A DNA stretch of 64,000 bases from Nocardiopsis gilva YIM 90087 (lineage in GTDB: Bacteria; Actinomycetota; Actinomycetes; Streptosporangiales; Streptosporangiaceae), in contig NZ_CP022753.1 in assembly GCF_002263495.1 (NCBI RefSeq), forward strand, positions 5,820,312 to 5,884,311. Reading direction: 5' to 3'. Positions 6,450-15,795 of the stretch are shown piece by piece. The number at the start of each line of letters is the position of its first letter. Positions within the stretch are counted from its first letter, which is position 1. The notes under the pieces were generated by a model. That model was given only the letters and a program-made list of their open reading frames with translations. It had not been told where the DNA came from and ran no database searches. Position numbers and translations under genes: made by a program.

Positions 6450-8303
6450 GTGACCAAACAGGTCCAACAACTCGACCGTGTCATCATCCGGTTCGCAGGA
6501 GACTCCGGCGACGGGATGCAGCTGACCGGCGACCGCTTCACCCAGGAAACCGCGTCGTTCGGCAACGACCTGTCCACCCTGCCGAACTTCCCAGCGGAGA
6601 TCCGTGCTCCCGCGGGGACCCTTCCCGGCGTGTCCAGCTTCCAGCTGCACTTCGCCGACCACGACATCATGACACCGGGCGACGCCCCCAACGTCCTGGT
6701 GGCCATGAACCCGGCGGCGCTCAAGGCCAACATCGACGACCTGCCCGACAACGCCATCGTCATCGTCAACACCGACGAGTTCACCAAGCGGAACCTGGCC
6801 AAGGTCGGTTACGACACCAATCCGCTGGAGGACGGCACGCTCGAGGGGTTCAAGGTCAGTCCGGTCCCCCTGACCTCGATGACGGTCAAGGCGCTGGAGA
6901 GCTTCGACATCTCCAAGAAGGACGCCCAGCGCGCGAAGAACATGTTCGCGCTCGGCCTGTTGTCGTGGATGTACAACCGGCCGACGGAGGGCACCCTGGG
7001 CTTCCTGAAGTCGAAGTTCGCCCAGAAGCCGGAGATCCTGGCGGCCAACCTGGCCGCGTTCCAGGCCGGCTGGAACTTCGGCGAGACCACCGAGGACTTC
7101 GCGGTCTCCTACGAGATCAAACCGGCGCGGCTCGCCCCCGGCACCTACCGGAACATCACCGGCAACGTGGCCATCTCCTACGGCCTGATCGCCGGATCGC
7201 AGCTGTCCGGGCTGCCGCTGTTCCTGGGCTCCTACCCGATCACGCCCGCCTCCGACATCCTCCACGAGCTGTCGAAGCACAAGCGGTTCGGCATCCGCAC
7301 CTTCCAGGCGGAGGACGAGATCGCGGGTGTGGGCGCGGCGCTGGGCGCGGCATTCGGCGGCTCCCTCGGTGTGACGACGACCTCCGGACCGGGCATGGTG
7401 CTGAAGGCCGAGACCCTCGGCCTCGCCGTGATGACCGAGCTTCCGCTGATCGTCATCGACGTGCAGCGCGCCGGCCCCAGCACGGGCATGCCCACCAAGA
7501 CCGAGCAGGCCGACCTGCTGATGGCGATGTTCGGGCGCAACGGCGAGTCGCCGGTGCCGGTGCTGGCGCCGCGCTCCCCCTCGGACTGCTTCGACATCGC
7601 GATCGAGGCAACGCGGATCGCCACCACGTACCGCACCCCGGTCATCGTGCTCTCCGACGGCTACCTCGCCAACGGGTCGGAGCCCTGGCGTATCCCCGAC
7701 GTCGGCGGCCTGCCCGACCTGTCGGTGAACTTCACCACCGAGCCCAACGGCCCCGACGGGGAGTTCCTGGCCTACCAGCGCGACCCGGAGACGCTGGCGC
7801 GACCGTGGGCGGTGCCCGGGACCGCGGGGCTGGAGCACCGCATCGGCGGCATCGAGAAGAGCTCCGGCAGCGGCGACATCTCCTACAGCCCGAGCAACCA
7901 CGACCTGATGGTGCGCTCGCGCCAGGCCAAGGTCGACGGGATCGCGCGGGACCTCCAGCCCCTGGAGGTCGACGACCCCACGGGCGACGCGCGCGTCCTC
8001 GTGCTCGGGTGGGGCGGCACCTACGGCTCGATCGGGGCCGCCGTGCGGCGGGTGCGGCGCGCGGGGGGCAAGGTCGCCCAGGCGCACCTGCGGTATCTCA
8101 ACCCCTTCCCGGCCAACCTCGGTGAGGTGCTGCACAGCTACGACCGGGTTCTCGTCCCCGAGATCAACCTCGGCCAGCTCGCGCTCCTACTGCGCGCGAG
8201 GTTCCTGGTCGACGTCATTGGCTACACGAAGGTCCGCGGTCTGCCGTTCAAGGCCGAAGAGCTGGCGGGCGTGGTTCAGGAGGTCATCGACCGTGCCGAG
8301 TGA
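6450..8303 (+). CDS. korA: 2-oxoacid:ferredoxin oxidoreductase, alpha subunit (gamma domain fused)
   Basis: A 617-residue subunit of the two-subunit oxidoreductase that oxidatively decarboxylates 2-oxoglutarate (or another 2-oxoacid) with CoA, reducing ferredoxin. The N-terminal gamma-type domain opens VIIRFAGDSGDGMQLTGDRF; the alpha domain contains GSYPITPASDILHELSKH, FQAEDEIAGVGAALGAAFGG and TTTSGPGMVLKAETLGLAV, the pyrimidine-binding and CoA-site blocks of this family. The start GTG is set by AAGGAGG. It overlaps korB by 11 bp. In aerobic actinomycetes KorAB can replace or supplement the 2-oxoglutarate dehydrogenase complex in the TCA cycle. Substrate choice is inferred from the family. 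Confidence 0.93.
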   Translation: MTKQVQQLDRVIIRFAGDSGDGMQLTGDRFTQETASFGNDLSTLPNFPAEIRAPAGTLPGVSSFQLHFADHDIMTPGDAPNVLVAMNPAALKANIDDLPDNAIVIVNTDEFTKRNLAKVGYDTNPLEDGTLEGFKVSPVPLTSMTVKALESFDISKKDAQRAKNMFALGLLSWMYNRPTEGTLGFLKSKFAQKPEILAANLAAFQAGWNFGETTEDFAVSYEIKPARLAPGTYRNITGNVAISYGLIAGSQLSGLPLFLGSYPITPASDILHELSKHKRFGIRTFQAEDEIAGVGAALGAAFGGSLGVTTTSGPGMVLKAETLGLAVMTELPLIVIDVQRAGPSTGMPTKTEQADLLMAMFGRNGESPVPVLAPRSPSDCFDIAIEATRIATTYRTPVIVLSDGYLANGSEPWRIPDVGGLPDLSVNFTTEPNGPDGEFLAYQRDPETLARPWAVPGTAGLEHRIGGIEKSSGSGDISYSPSNHDLMVRSRQAKVDGIARDLQPLEVDDPTGDARVLVLGWGGTYGSIGAAVRRVRRAGGKVAQAHLRYLNPFPANLGEVLHSYDRVLVPEINLGQLALLLRARFLVDVIGYTKVRGLPFKAEELAGVVQEVIDRAE

Positions 8304-9375
8304 CAAGGCTTCCAACGCGGCGTCGGAGCAGGGCGGATGGACCCCCAAGGGCCTGAAGCTCGTCCCGCGCGGCGACGCGTCGTACAAGATGAAGGACTTC
8401 AAGTCCGACCAGGAGGTGCGCTGGTGCCCGGGCTGCGGGGACTACGCGATCCTGGCGGCGTTCCAGGGGTTCCTGCCTGAGCTGGGCGTGCCCCGGGAGA
8501 ACATCGTCATCATCTCCGGGATCGGCTGTTCCTCGCGGTTCCCGTACTACCTGAGCACCTACGGCATGCACTCGATCCATGGGCGGGCGCCGGCCATCGC
8601 CACGGGACTCGCGGCGAGCCGACCGGACCTGTCGGTGTGGGTGATCACCGGTGACGGCGACGGGCTGTCGATCGGCGGCAACCACCTCATCCACGCGCTG
8701 CGCCGCAACGTCAACATCAACGTGCTGCTGTTCAACAACCGCATCTACGGGCTGACGAAGGGGCAGTACTCGCCGACCTCCGAGGCGGGGAAGGTCACCA
8801 AGTCCTCGCCGATGGGGTCGCTGGACTCCCCCTTCAACCCGGTGTCGCTGGCGCTGGGGGCGGAAGCGGGCTTCGTGGCGCGCACCGTCGACTCCGACCG
8901 CAAGCACCTCACCAGCGTGCTGCGCGCCGCGGCCGACCATGAGGGCGCGTCGTTCGTGGAGATCTACCAGAACTGCCCGATCTTCAATGACGACGCGTTC
9001 GAGCCGCTGAAGGACCCGGCCGAGCGCGACACCCGGTTGCTGCGGCTGGAGCACGGCGAACCGCTGCGCATCGGTGAGGACCGGGGCGTGGTGCTCGGCG
9101 AGTACGGCGAGCTGGGCGTAGCCGACATCGCGGACGTGGGCGAGGAGCGAATCCTCCGCCACGACGCGCACCGTGCCGACCCGGGATTCGCGTTCGCCCT
9201 GTCGCGGCTGGACTACCCGGCCTTCGACCACGTGCCGGTGGGGATCTTCCGTGACGTCGCGCGTCCCACCTACGACGAACTCATGGCCGAACAGTTGAGC
9301 GAGGCCCAGGCGACGCAGGGGCGCGGCGAACTGGCCAGCCTGCTGGCCAGCGGCGACACCTGGACGGTGGAGTAA
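8293..9375 (+). CDS. korB: 2-oxoacid:ferredoxin oxidoreductase, beta subunit
   Basis: A 360-residue thiamine-diphosphate and Fe-S subunit. EVRWCPGCGDYAIL carries two of the cluster cysteines, GIGCSSRFPYY a third, and ITGDGDGLSIGGNHLIHALR with NINVLLFNNRIYGLTKGQYS forms the GDG...NN thiamine diphosphate site. The GTG at 8293 is chosen because AGGAGG lies 9 nt upstream inside korA; it overlaps the korA stop by 11 bp. The C-terminal third has the usual DPAERDTRLLRLEHGEPLRIG region. It functions only with KorA. Confidence 0.93.
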   Translation: MPSDKASNAASEQGGWTPKGLKLVPRGDASYKMKDFKSDQEVRWCPGCGDYAILAAFQGFLPELGVPRENIVIISGIGCSSRFPYYLSTYGMHSIHGRAPAIATGLAASRPDLSVWVITGDGDGLSIGGNHLIHALRRNVNINVLLFNNRIYGLTKGQYSPTSEAGKVTKSSPMGSLDSPFNPVSLALGAEAGFVARTVDSDRKHLTSVLRAAADHEGASFVEIYQNCPIFNDDAFEPLKDPAERDTRLLRLEHGEPLRIGEDRGVVLGEYGELGVADIADVGEERILRHDAHRADPGFAFALSRLDYPAFDHVPVGIFRDVARPTYDELMAEQLSEAQATQGRGELASLLASGDTWTVE

Positions 9376-9454
9376 AGCGAGGATCCGGCCGGGGAGCGCC
9401 ACCCGGTACGGCGAGGAACATCACCAGCGACGAGAATCACCGACACCGACGGCA

Positions 9455-9490
9455 GGGGCCGTGCACCGGAAAGCTCCGGTGCACGGCCCC
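9455..9490 (+). terminator. Perfect hairpin downstream of korB
   Basis: A 16-bp perfect stem (arms 9455-9470 and 9475-9490) closes over a 4-nt loop 80 bp after the korB stop. There is no T run, as is common for actinomycete terminators. Confidence 0.7.
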
Positions 9491-9825
9491 TCGCATTGTC
9501 GGCGTTCACGCTTCTCCGCGCGGCGTCGGCCCGAGCGCCGCAGCGTGCGTTGCTCCCCCGACGTAGGGCCACCCCCACCCTCCCCGCTCGGCCCAGCCCG
9601 ACCCGCACCCCTGGAGCGAACACGAGAAATTCACCCAGATGTTGGGCAAAGCGTCGCTTTTAGGCCATGTTGATTAAACTCGTTGTTAGTCTTTCGCCCC
9701 TATGAGCGCACATTCGACCAGTTCTCCCCCTCGTCATCACAGACACACCCCGCCCCCGGAGAGAGGCGACGTGACTCCCGCGGCCCGGGCCGCTCCCCGA
9801 CCGACGCGGCGTCCTCGCGACGACC
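9491..9825. other. Intergenic stretch ahead of the PAP2 gene
   Basis: About 335 bp with no supportable gene. A moderately AT-rich patch (GTTGATTAAACTCGTTGTTA near 9668) may contain the promoter of the downstream gene. An in-frame TGA at 9772 limits how far the PAP2 frame can extend upstream. Confidence 0.4.
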
Positions 9826-10473
9826 ATGATCGTCGCGGCGCTTCCGCTCCTGCTCCTCCTGTCCCTGGTCGCGGGCCAGTGGGCGCCGCTGATGTCCTTC
9901 GACCAGTCGCTGGCGCAGTCGCTGCACGACGCCATCGCCCCCTCACCCGGACTCGCGCACGGCCTGGAGCTGTGGACGGACGCGTTCGGAACCTGGGCGA
10001 TGCGGATCGTGTCCCTGCTGGCCGCCGCCTGGCTGCTGATCCGCCGCCAGGTGAGCACGGCCGTCTGGGCCGGGGCGACCGTCTTCCTCGCCAACCTGTT
10101 CGGGCTGATCCTGAAGCTCACCGTGGACCGCCCGCGGCCGGAGTTCGCCGACCCGATCTCGGTGGCCGTCGGACCGTCCTTCCCCTCCGGGCACGCGCTC
10201 ATGGCCGTCACCGGCATGGGCATCCTGCTCTTCGCCGTGCTTCCGCTACTGCGCGGCGCCTGGCGGAGCATCGCGTGGGTGGTGGCCATCGTCATCGCCC
10301 TGAGCACCGCGCTGTCGCGGCCGCTCTTGGGCGTGCACTGGGGCACCGACATCATCGCCGGCATGAGCCTCGGCCTGTTCACGGTCGCCCTGACGCTGCT
10401 GCTGTGGACGTTCCTGCCACCGATCGCGCGACGCTGGGACCGGCCGTCGCCCGCGTCGGCGCCGAAGGCATAG
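9826..10473 (+). CDS. PAP2 family membrane phosphatase
   Basis: A 215-residue membrane protein with all three PAP2 motifs: KLTVDRPRP (97-105), PSGH (120-123) and SRPLLGVHWGTD (164-175), whose His123, His171 and Asp175 form the catalytic set. About five to six hydrophobic helices are visible. Such enzymes remove phosphate from lipid phosphates, for example undecaprenyl or phosphatidyl-type substrates, on the outer side of the membrane. The ATG at 9826 is the only start in the frame after the in-frame stop at 9772; no good ribosome site precedes it. It is followed after 9 bp by an NAD(P)-binding protein gene, suggesting a two-gene operon. Confidence 0.9.
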   Translation: MIVAALPLLLLLSLVAGQWAPLMSFDQSLAQSLHDAIAPSPGLAHGLELWTDAFGTWAMRIVSLLAAAWLLIRRQVSTAVWAGATVFLANLFGLILKLTVDRPRPEFADPISVAVGPSFPSGHALMAVTGMGILLFAVLPLLRGAWRSIAWVVAIVIALSTALSRPLLGVHWGTDIIAGMSLGLFTVALTLLLWTFLPPIARRWDRPSPASAPKA

Positions 10474-10482
10474 CCTGCGATC

Positions 10483-11145
10483 ATGCGTATTGTCATCGCC
10501 GGAGGGCACGGAAAGATCGCGCTGCGTCTCGAACGACTGCTGGCCGCGCGCGGCGACAACCCCGTCGGCCTCATCCGCAATCCCGATCACGCCGACGACG
10601 TGGCGGCCGCGGGTGCCGAGCCCGTACTGATCGACCTGGAGTCGGCGACCGTCACCGAACTGACCGAGAAGGTCATGGGCGCCGACGCGGTGGTCTTCGC
10701 CGCCGGGGCCGGGCCGGGGAGTGGGGCGGCCCGCAAGAACACGGTCGACCGCGGGGCGGCCCGCCTGCTGGCCGACGCCGCCTCGCTGGCCGGTGTGCGC
10801 CGCTACATCATGGTCTCGGCGATCGGGGTCGACGACGGTCCCGCCCCCGACGCCGAACCGGTGTGGGCGGCCTACGTCGAGGCCAAGCGGGCGGCCGACG
10901 ACGACCTGCGGTCGCGCAGCCTGGAGACCGACTGGACCATCCTGCGCCCGGGCCGCCTGACCGACGCGTCGGGGAGCGGGAAGGTCCGTCTGTCGGAGAA
11001 GACGGGCCGCGCCGAGGTGAGCCGGGACAACGTCGCCGCTGTGATCGTCGGGCTGCTCGACGAACCGGCCACCATCGGCAAGGTGCTCGAGCTGGTGGAC
11101 GGGGAGACTCCGATCGGCGCGGCTGTGGCCGCCGTGGCGGAGTGA
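10483..11145 (+). CDS. NAD(P)-binding atypical SDR protein
   Basis: A 220-residue Rossmann-fold protein starting MRIVIAGGHGKIALRLERLL, with the GGHGKIA dinucleotide loop at 7-13. Other blocks include GADAVVFAAGAGPGSG, VDRGAARLLADAASLAGVRRYIMVSAIG and WTILRPGRLTD, the pattern of YwnB/YhfK-type short-chain proteins that lack the classical YxxxK pair in its usual place. They act as NAD(P)H-dependent reductases or sensors. It lies 9 bp after the PAP2 gene. Substrate unknown. Confidence 0.82.
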   Translation: MRIVIAGGHGKIALRLERLLAARGDNPVGLIRNPDHADDVAAAGAEPVLIDLESATVTELTEKVMGADAVVFAAGAGPGSGAARKNTVDRGAARLLADAASLAGVRRYIMVSAIGVDDGPAPDAEPVWAAYVEAKRAADDDLRSRSLETDWTILRPGRLTDASGSGKVRLSEKTGRAEVSRDNVAAVIVGLLDEPATIGKVLELVDGETPIGAAVAAVAE

Positions 11146-11324
11146 TCGGGTCTGCGCATCCTTGTGGCCAGATATGCCCATAGGGGGCATCATGGGTGCG
11201 GTACGGCCCGGCGATGGTCCTCCGTAGCGAAGGTTCTCCGTAGCGGACACGGACGTTCGGCGGCGCTCCCCGCGCTCGCGGGGAGGGTCCGCGCCCCAGC
11301 GAACAGATAGGTACGGTTTCACAC

Positions 11325-11870
11325 ATGAGCGTCACGCAGGTCGTGAGGGACAGCACCGTCGTCGAGCATGCCAAGGTCGCGGCACAGCAGAAGCGCCGGA
11401 TGTTCATCATCCAGCTGGATGTGAACGGCTACGACGACGGCTCCAGCAAGGTGCGGCCGGGTCTCACCCGCATCCTCGAGGGGATCGAGGAGGCCGGGTG
11501 GCGACTGGACCTGATCACGCCCACCGAGGACACCGAGGGCAAGTCCATGCGGCTGTTCATCTTCCGGCTCGACCCGCAACAGAGCGCTGAGCAGCCCGCG
11601 AAGGACACCGCGTCCCAGGAGGGCACGGGCGCCCACCAGACCTACCGCCAGCACCCGACCGGCGCCCAGCAGCAGGATGCCTACACCGGTTACCAGCAGC
11701 ACACCGGCGGCCATCCGCAGCAGGGGTACGCCCACCCGGGGTACCAGCAGTACCCGGGCTACGAACAGCAGCCGGGGTACGGCTACGACCAGCAGCAGTA
11801 CCCGGGGTACGGCCAGCAGCCCGGCTATGGCCAGCAGTACCCGGGCTACGGCCAGCAGCAGGGCTGGTAA
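11325..11870 (+). CDS. Small-domain protein with Tyr/Gly/Gln/Pro-rich low-complexity tail
   Basis: A 181-residue protein in two parts. Residues 1 to about 86 form a compact, charged domain (AQQKRRMFIIQLDVNGYDDG ... GIEEAGWRLDLITP ... MRLFIFRLDP) that looks conserved but that I do not recognise by name. Residues about 90-181 are low-complexity and dominated by Gln, Tyr, Gly and Pro, with repeats of YPGYGQQPGYGQQ type, resembling prion-like or phase-separating tails. There is no signal peptide or membrane helix, so it is presumably cytoplasmic. The gene is a single unit preceded by a 179-bp gap and convergent with a GNAT gene. Confidence 0.75.
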   Translation: MSVTQVVRDSTVVEHAKVAAQQKRRMFIIQLDVNGYDDGSSKVRPGLTRILEGIEEAGWRLDLITPTEDTEGKSMRLFIFRLDPQQSAEQPAKDTASQEGTGAHQTYRQHPTGAQQQDAYTGYQQHTGGHPQQGYAHPGYQQYPGYEQQPGYGYDQQQYPGYGQQPGYGQQYPGYGQQQGW

Positions 11871-11941
11871 CCAGCGCCGCCTGAGGGGTCCCTGACCGGA
11901 GGGCGCCCGCCCTCCGCCCCGCTTCGTCTCCGACGTCGATC

Positions 11942-11970
11942 GGCCCGCGTAGCGAGTGCGCACGCGGGCC
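11942..11970. terminator. Hairpin between convergent genes
   Basis: GGCCCGCGT (11942-11950) pairs perfectly with ACGCGGGCC (11962-11970). A second hairpin of GGAGGGCG/CGCCCTCC type lies at 11899-11916. One or both probably end transcription from the two facing genes. Confidence 0.55.
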
Positions 11971-11999
11971 GTCGTCGTGAGTCCAGAGGCCGAGCCTGG

Positions 12000-12788
12000 T
12001 CAGTCGGTGCCGAGGCGCCTGTGTGGCGGCGCGGCCGCGCGCCTCTGTCGGGGCTCCCAGGTGGACCAGGCCGCCACGGAGAACTCGGTGAATCCCAGGG
12101 ATCGGTACAGCGGCACCCCCGCGTCCGTGGCCGTCAGGACGATCTCCCGGCCGGGGGACGCGCCCACGACCGCGTTCATCAATGCGCGACCGACCCCCGT
12201 CGACCGGTACTCCGGCAGAGTGGTCAGCCAATAGATCCCGACCGCCACGCCATCGTCGCAGCTGACACATGCCCCCGCTGGCCTCCCATCACGATGCGCC
12301 GACCAGACACGGAGGCCGGGACGCTCGATCAGCTTCGGAGGCAGGTGTCCGCCGGGACGTCCGGGCGTCGGGTCGCGTACCGGGAAGCCGTCGATGATGA
12401 TCCGTTCCGCCCCGGTCAGTTCCTCGGCATCCCGCACCGGTTCCACCCGAACCAGGGGCGACGAGCCGTGGTCGATCACGTCCTCCGCCCGCGCTCCCAT
12501 GACAGGCATGTTCTGGAACGCATCCGGCGCGCCGCCGTTGCCGTTCGGCCGCAGCGCGCCGAAGGGGTCCTCCAGGAGCACGGCCTCACGATCGGGCGCC
12601 GCGAGCAGCCGTTCCCACCAGTCCCCCGCCTCCCACATGGCCCGCCGCACGACCACCTTGATGGTTCGCCGCACGGGAAGCCGAAAGATCGCGACTCCTG
12701 GCGGCGCGTCGAGCTCGTCGGAGTCCCCCGGCCCCATACTCCGCCACAGGTGCACGGCATTGTCCGCGTACAGTTCCGTTCCCAGCAT
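12000..12788 (-). CDS. GNAT family N-acetyltransferase
   Basis: A 262-residue protein with an ATG at 12788 preceded by GGAG at 8 nt. The C-terminal half is a GNAT domain: VGIYWLTTLPEYRSTGVGRALMNAVVG carries the acetyl-CoA loop (STGVGRAL), and VLTATDAGVPLYRSLGFTEF is the typical closing helix and strand. The N-terminal half contains a divergent second domain (NAVHLWRSMGPGDSDELDAP). The acceptor substrate is unknown. It is followed by a VOC gene on the same strand upstream. Confidence 0.82.
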   Translation of the reverse strand: MLGTELYADNAVHLWRSMGPGDSDELDAPPGVAIFRLPVRRTIKVVVRRAMWEAGDWWERLLAAPDREAVLLEDPFGALRPNGNGGAPDAFQNMPVMGARAEDVIDHGSSPLVRVEPVRDAEELTGAERIIIDGFPVRDPTPGRPGGHLPPKLIERPGLRVWSAHRDGRPAGACVSCDDGVAVGIYWLTTLPEYRSTGVGRALMNAVVGASPGREIVLTATDAGVPLYRSLGFTEFSVAAWSTWEPRQRRAAAPPHRRLGTD

Positions 12789-12884
12789 GCTTCAGGCTCC
12801 CAAACCACCGAGACGCCCACCAGACGCCAGGAACGGCACGGAGTTGAGGGGTCCTGCAGCGAGATCGACTCAAGAGACCACCCG

Positions 12885-13253
12885 TCACGCGGGAGCGTGG
12901 CATACGGCTTCGACGTTGTTGCCGTCCGGGTCACGGACGAACGCGCCGAAGTAGTCGGGGTGGTACTGCGGCCACTCGCGCGGCGCGTGCAGGATCTCGG
13001 TCCCCAGTTCGACGGCGGCGTCGTGGAACGCGGTGACGGCGGCACGGTCGTCCGCGGCGAAGGCCACGTGCGTCTCGCGCGGCACGCCCTCGTTCGTGAC
13101 CGGCCCGAGCCAGAAGGTCGGCCGCGTCGTGCCGAAGCCGACGAAATCGCCGAACTCCAGCAGCCGCCGCGCGCCCAAAGGCGCGAGGAGCGTTTCGTAA
13201 AAGGAGGCGCTGGCCTGCACGTTCGCCACTTGTAGAGATATGTGGTCGATCAC
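12885..13253 (-). CDS. VOC (glyoxalase-like) protein
   Basis: A 122-residue vicinal oxygen chelate protein: VIDHISLQVANVQASASFYE at the N-terminus and YFGAFVRDPDGNNVEAVCH at the C-terminus are the paired beta-alpha-beta-beta-beta repeats. A metal site could be formed by His4 and the C-terminal Glu. The GTG at 13253 is chosen because the protein core starts there and AGGAG lies 13 nt upstream; a TTG ten codons earlier has no ribosome site. Fold members include glyoxalases, dioxygenases and resistance proteins; no specific role can be given. Confidence 0.8.
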   Translation of the reverse strand: MIDHISLQVANVQASASFYETLLAPLGARRLLEFGDFVGFGTTRPTFWLGPVTNEGVPRETHVAFAADDRAAVTAFHDAAVELGTEILHAPREWPQYHPDYFGAFVRDPDGNNVEAVCHAPA

Positions 13254-13359
13254 GCGCCCCAGTATTCTCCTGGGAACCGACAATCTCGGCGAACGATGGT
13301 CCGGCGTGCCGCCACGGCCGCCGCCCCGCCCCTCGCCTGTTGCGGGGATTTCCGCGCGG

Positions 13360-13755
13360 TTAGGACGCGGCCCCCATCTCCTGCACGAGGAAGAACTCGT
13401 TGCCAGAGGGGTCGGTGAACCAGGTGGCCTTGTCGCCCCAGGGCATCATCTCCGGCGCCTGCTTGAAGTTGACGCCCTTCTCCGTCAGCGCGGCGTACTC
13501 GGCGTCGATGTCATCAGTGGTCACCGAGATGCCACACCCCTTGGACCGGCCGGGCCCCGGGGCCTGCTCGTTGTAGACCTCCGGCTGCCCGAGCACCACA
13601 GCGGTCTCCGCTCCGCGCGGCGCCACGGTCAGCCAGCGCATCTCGCCCATGGTGTTGTCCTGCCGCTTCTCCCAGCCGAGGGTGTCAACGTAGAAGCGCA
13701 GGGCCTCTTCCTGGTCGGCGACGATGACCGTGGTGGAGTGCAGTTTCTGCATCAT
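13360..13755 (-). CDS. VOC (glyoxalase-like) protein
   Basis: A 131-residue VOC protein: MMQKLHSTTVIVADQEEALR, FYVDTLGWEKRQDNTMGEM, then VTTDDIDAEYAALTEKGVNF and WFTDPSGNEFFLVQE near the end. It resembles the short single-subunit glyoxalase-like proteins common in actinomycetes, which are mostly uncharacterised. It is encoded upstream of the other VOC gene on the same strand but shows little sequence similarity to it beyond the fold. Confidence 0.83.
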   Translation of the reverse strand: MMQKLHSTTVIVADQEEALRFYVDTLGWEKRQDNTMGEMRWLTVAPRGAETAVVLGQPEVYNEQAPGPGRSKGCGISVTTDDIDAEYAALTEKGVNFKQAPEMMPWGDKATWFTDPSGNEFFLVQEMGAAS

Positions 13756-13911
13756 GGGGCAAACCTAGGCTCCGCCTGTGACAGTTTCCTGCCCTCCTCG
13801 CCCAAATTTGCGCGGGCTTTGCGCAGACGCGTGCCGGACGTGCGACAGGAACGGAAGACTCGGCGCTGCGATTCTTCGCGTACTCGGCCGTAACCGAACA
13901 CAGAAGGGAGC

Positions 13912-14577
<666 letters not shown>

Positions 14578-14755
14578 GCGTCCAGCCTAGCCGTTCTGTC
14601 CGGTTCGCCGGTGAAGCGCGAGACGGGCCGCGGTGCGCGTATCCCCGTGCCGGAACGCCGCCACAGGCCGGCACTCGAGGTTTTCCGATCGCTTCAAAGA
14701 TCGTGTAAGAAGAATTAACTATTCATCCGATGACCATTCCAATAATCTGAAACGC

Positions 14756-15790
14756 GTGTCGGACTCCAATTCCCCTAACGGCGTGCTCCTCGGAGCCAGC
14801 GCCTACCTCATGTGGGGCATCTCCACCCTCTACTGGCCGCTGCTCGACGCCGCCGGACCCGTGGAGATCCTCGCCCACCGGATGGTCTGGGCGCTGCTCG
14901 CCGTCGCGGTCATCCTTGCCGCGCGCGGGCAGTGGGGCGGGCTCGTCGCCGCGCTCCGTGACCCGCGCAAGATCCTGATTCTCGCCGGAGCGGCCCTCGT
15001 CATCTCGGTCAACTGGGGCGTCTTCATCTACACCGTGAACTCGGGGCAGACCTCGCAGGCCGCGCTCGGCTACTTCATCAACCCGCTGGTCAGCATCGTG
15101 TTCGGGGTGATCATCTTCTCCGAGCGGCTGCGCCGCGCCCAGTGGGTCGCCGTGGCGCTGGGCGTGCTCGCGGTGGCCGTCCTCACCTACGCCTACGGCG
15201 CCGTTCCGTGGATGTCGCTCTCCGTCGCGTTCTCCTTCGCCACCTACGGTGTGCTGAAGAAGCTCGTGCGTCTCGACGGTCTGGACAGTCTGGCCATCGA
15301 GACGCTGCTGATGTTCCTGCCCGCACTCGGCTACCTGCTCTACCTGGGGCACGCGGGGACAGGGACGTTCACCAGCGTCTCCACCACGCACACGCTCCTG
15401 CTCATCGGCGCCGGAACCGTCACCGCCCTGCCCCTGCTCTGCTTCGGCATGGCGGCACGCCGCATCCCGCTCAGCACTATCGGCCTGCTCCAGTTCATGG
15501 TGCCGATCATGCAGTTCCTCTTCGCCTGGCTGGTCTTCGACGAGGAGCTCCCCCTCAGCCGCTGGCTCGGGTTCGGCATCGTGTGGGCGGCGCTGGTGGT
15601 GTTCGCCGTCGACATGCTGCGCAACACCACGCCCCGTCCGGCGCGGACGGCCGTCGCCGAACCGCCTCCCGACGATTCGCCCGCTGCCGACCTACGCCCG
15701 GCGGGAGGCGGTGCTGCCGACGGTGGCGCCGAACGCGGGCGGATCGGCGCGGCCACCCAGGAGGCGGCGGGTGGTCCCGTGCCGCCGTAG
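14756..15790 (+). CDS. rarD: EamA/RarD-type permease
   Basis: A 344-residue membrane protein with about ten hydrophobic helices in two EamA halves. SPNGVLLGASAYLMWGISTL, AHRMVWALL and NWGVFIYTVNSGQTSQAALG are hallmarks of RarD (the 'chloramphenicol-sensitive' DMT-superfamily branch). The GTG at 14756 gives the usual N-terminus; there is no obvious ribosome site. A Pro/Ala/Asp-rich tail of about 45 residues is extra. RarD proteins are thought to export or exchange small metabolites, but the substrate is unknown. Confidence 0.87.
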   Translation: MSDSNSPNGVLLGASAYLMWGISTLYWPLLDAAGPVEILAHRMVWALLAVAVILAARGQWGGLVAALRDPRKILILAGAALVISVNWGVFIYTVNSGQTSQAALGYFINPLVSIVFGVIIFSERLRRAQWVAVALGVLAVAVLTYAYGAVPWMSLSVAFSFATYGVLKKLVRLDGLDSLAIETLLMFLPALGYLLYLGHAGTGTFTSVSTTHTLLLIGAGTVTALPLLCFGMAARRIPLSTIGLLQFMVPIMQFLFAWLVFDEELPLSRWLGFGIVWAALVVFAVDMLRNTTPRPARTAVAEPPPDDSPAADLRPAGGGAADGGAERGRIGAATQEAAGGPVPP

Positions 15791-15795
15791 CCGCG

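Noticed and set aside
13254-13283. Ten-codon longer start of the VOC protein at a TTG
   Set aside because: No ribosome site precedes the TTG, whereas the GTG at 13253 starts the conserved fold.
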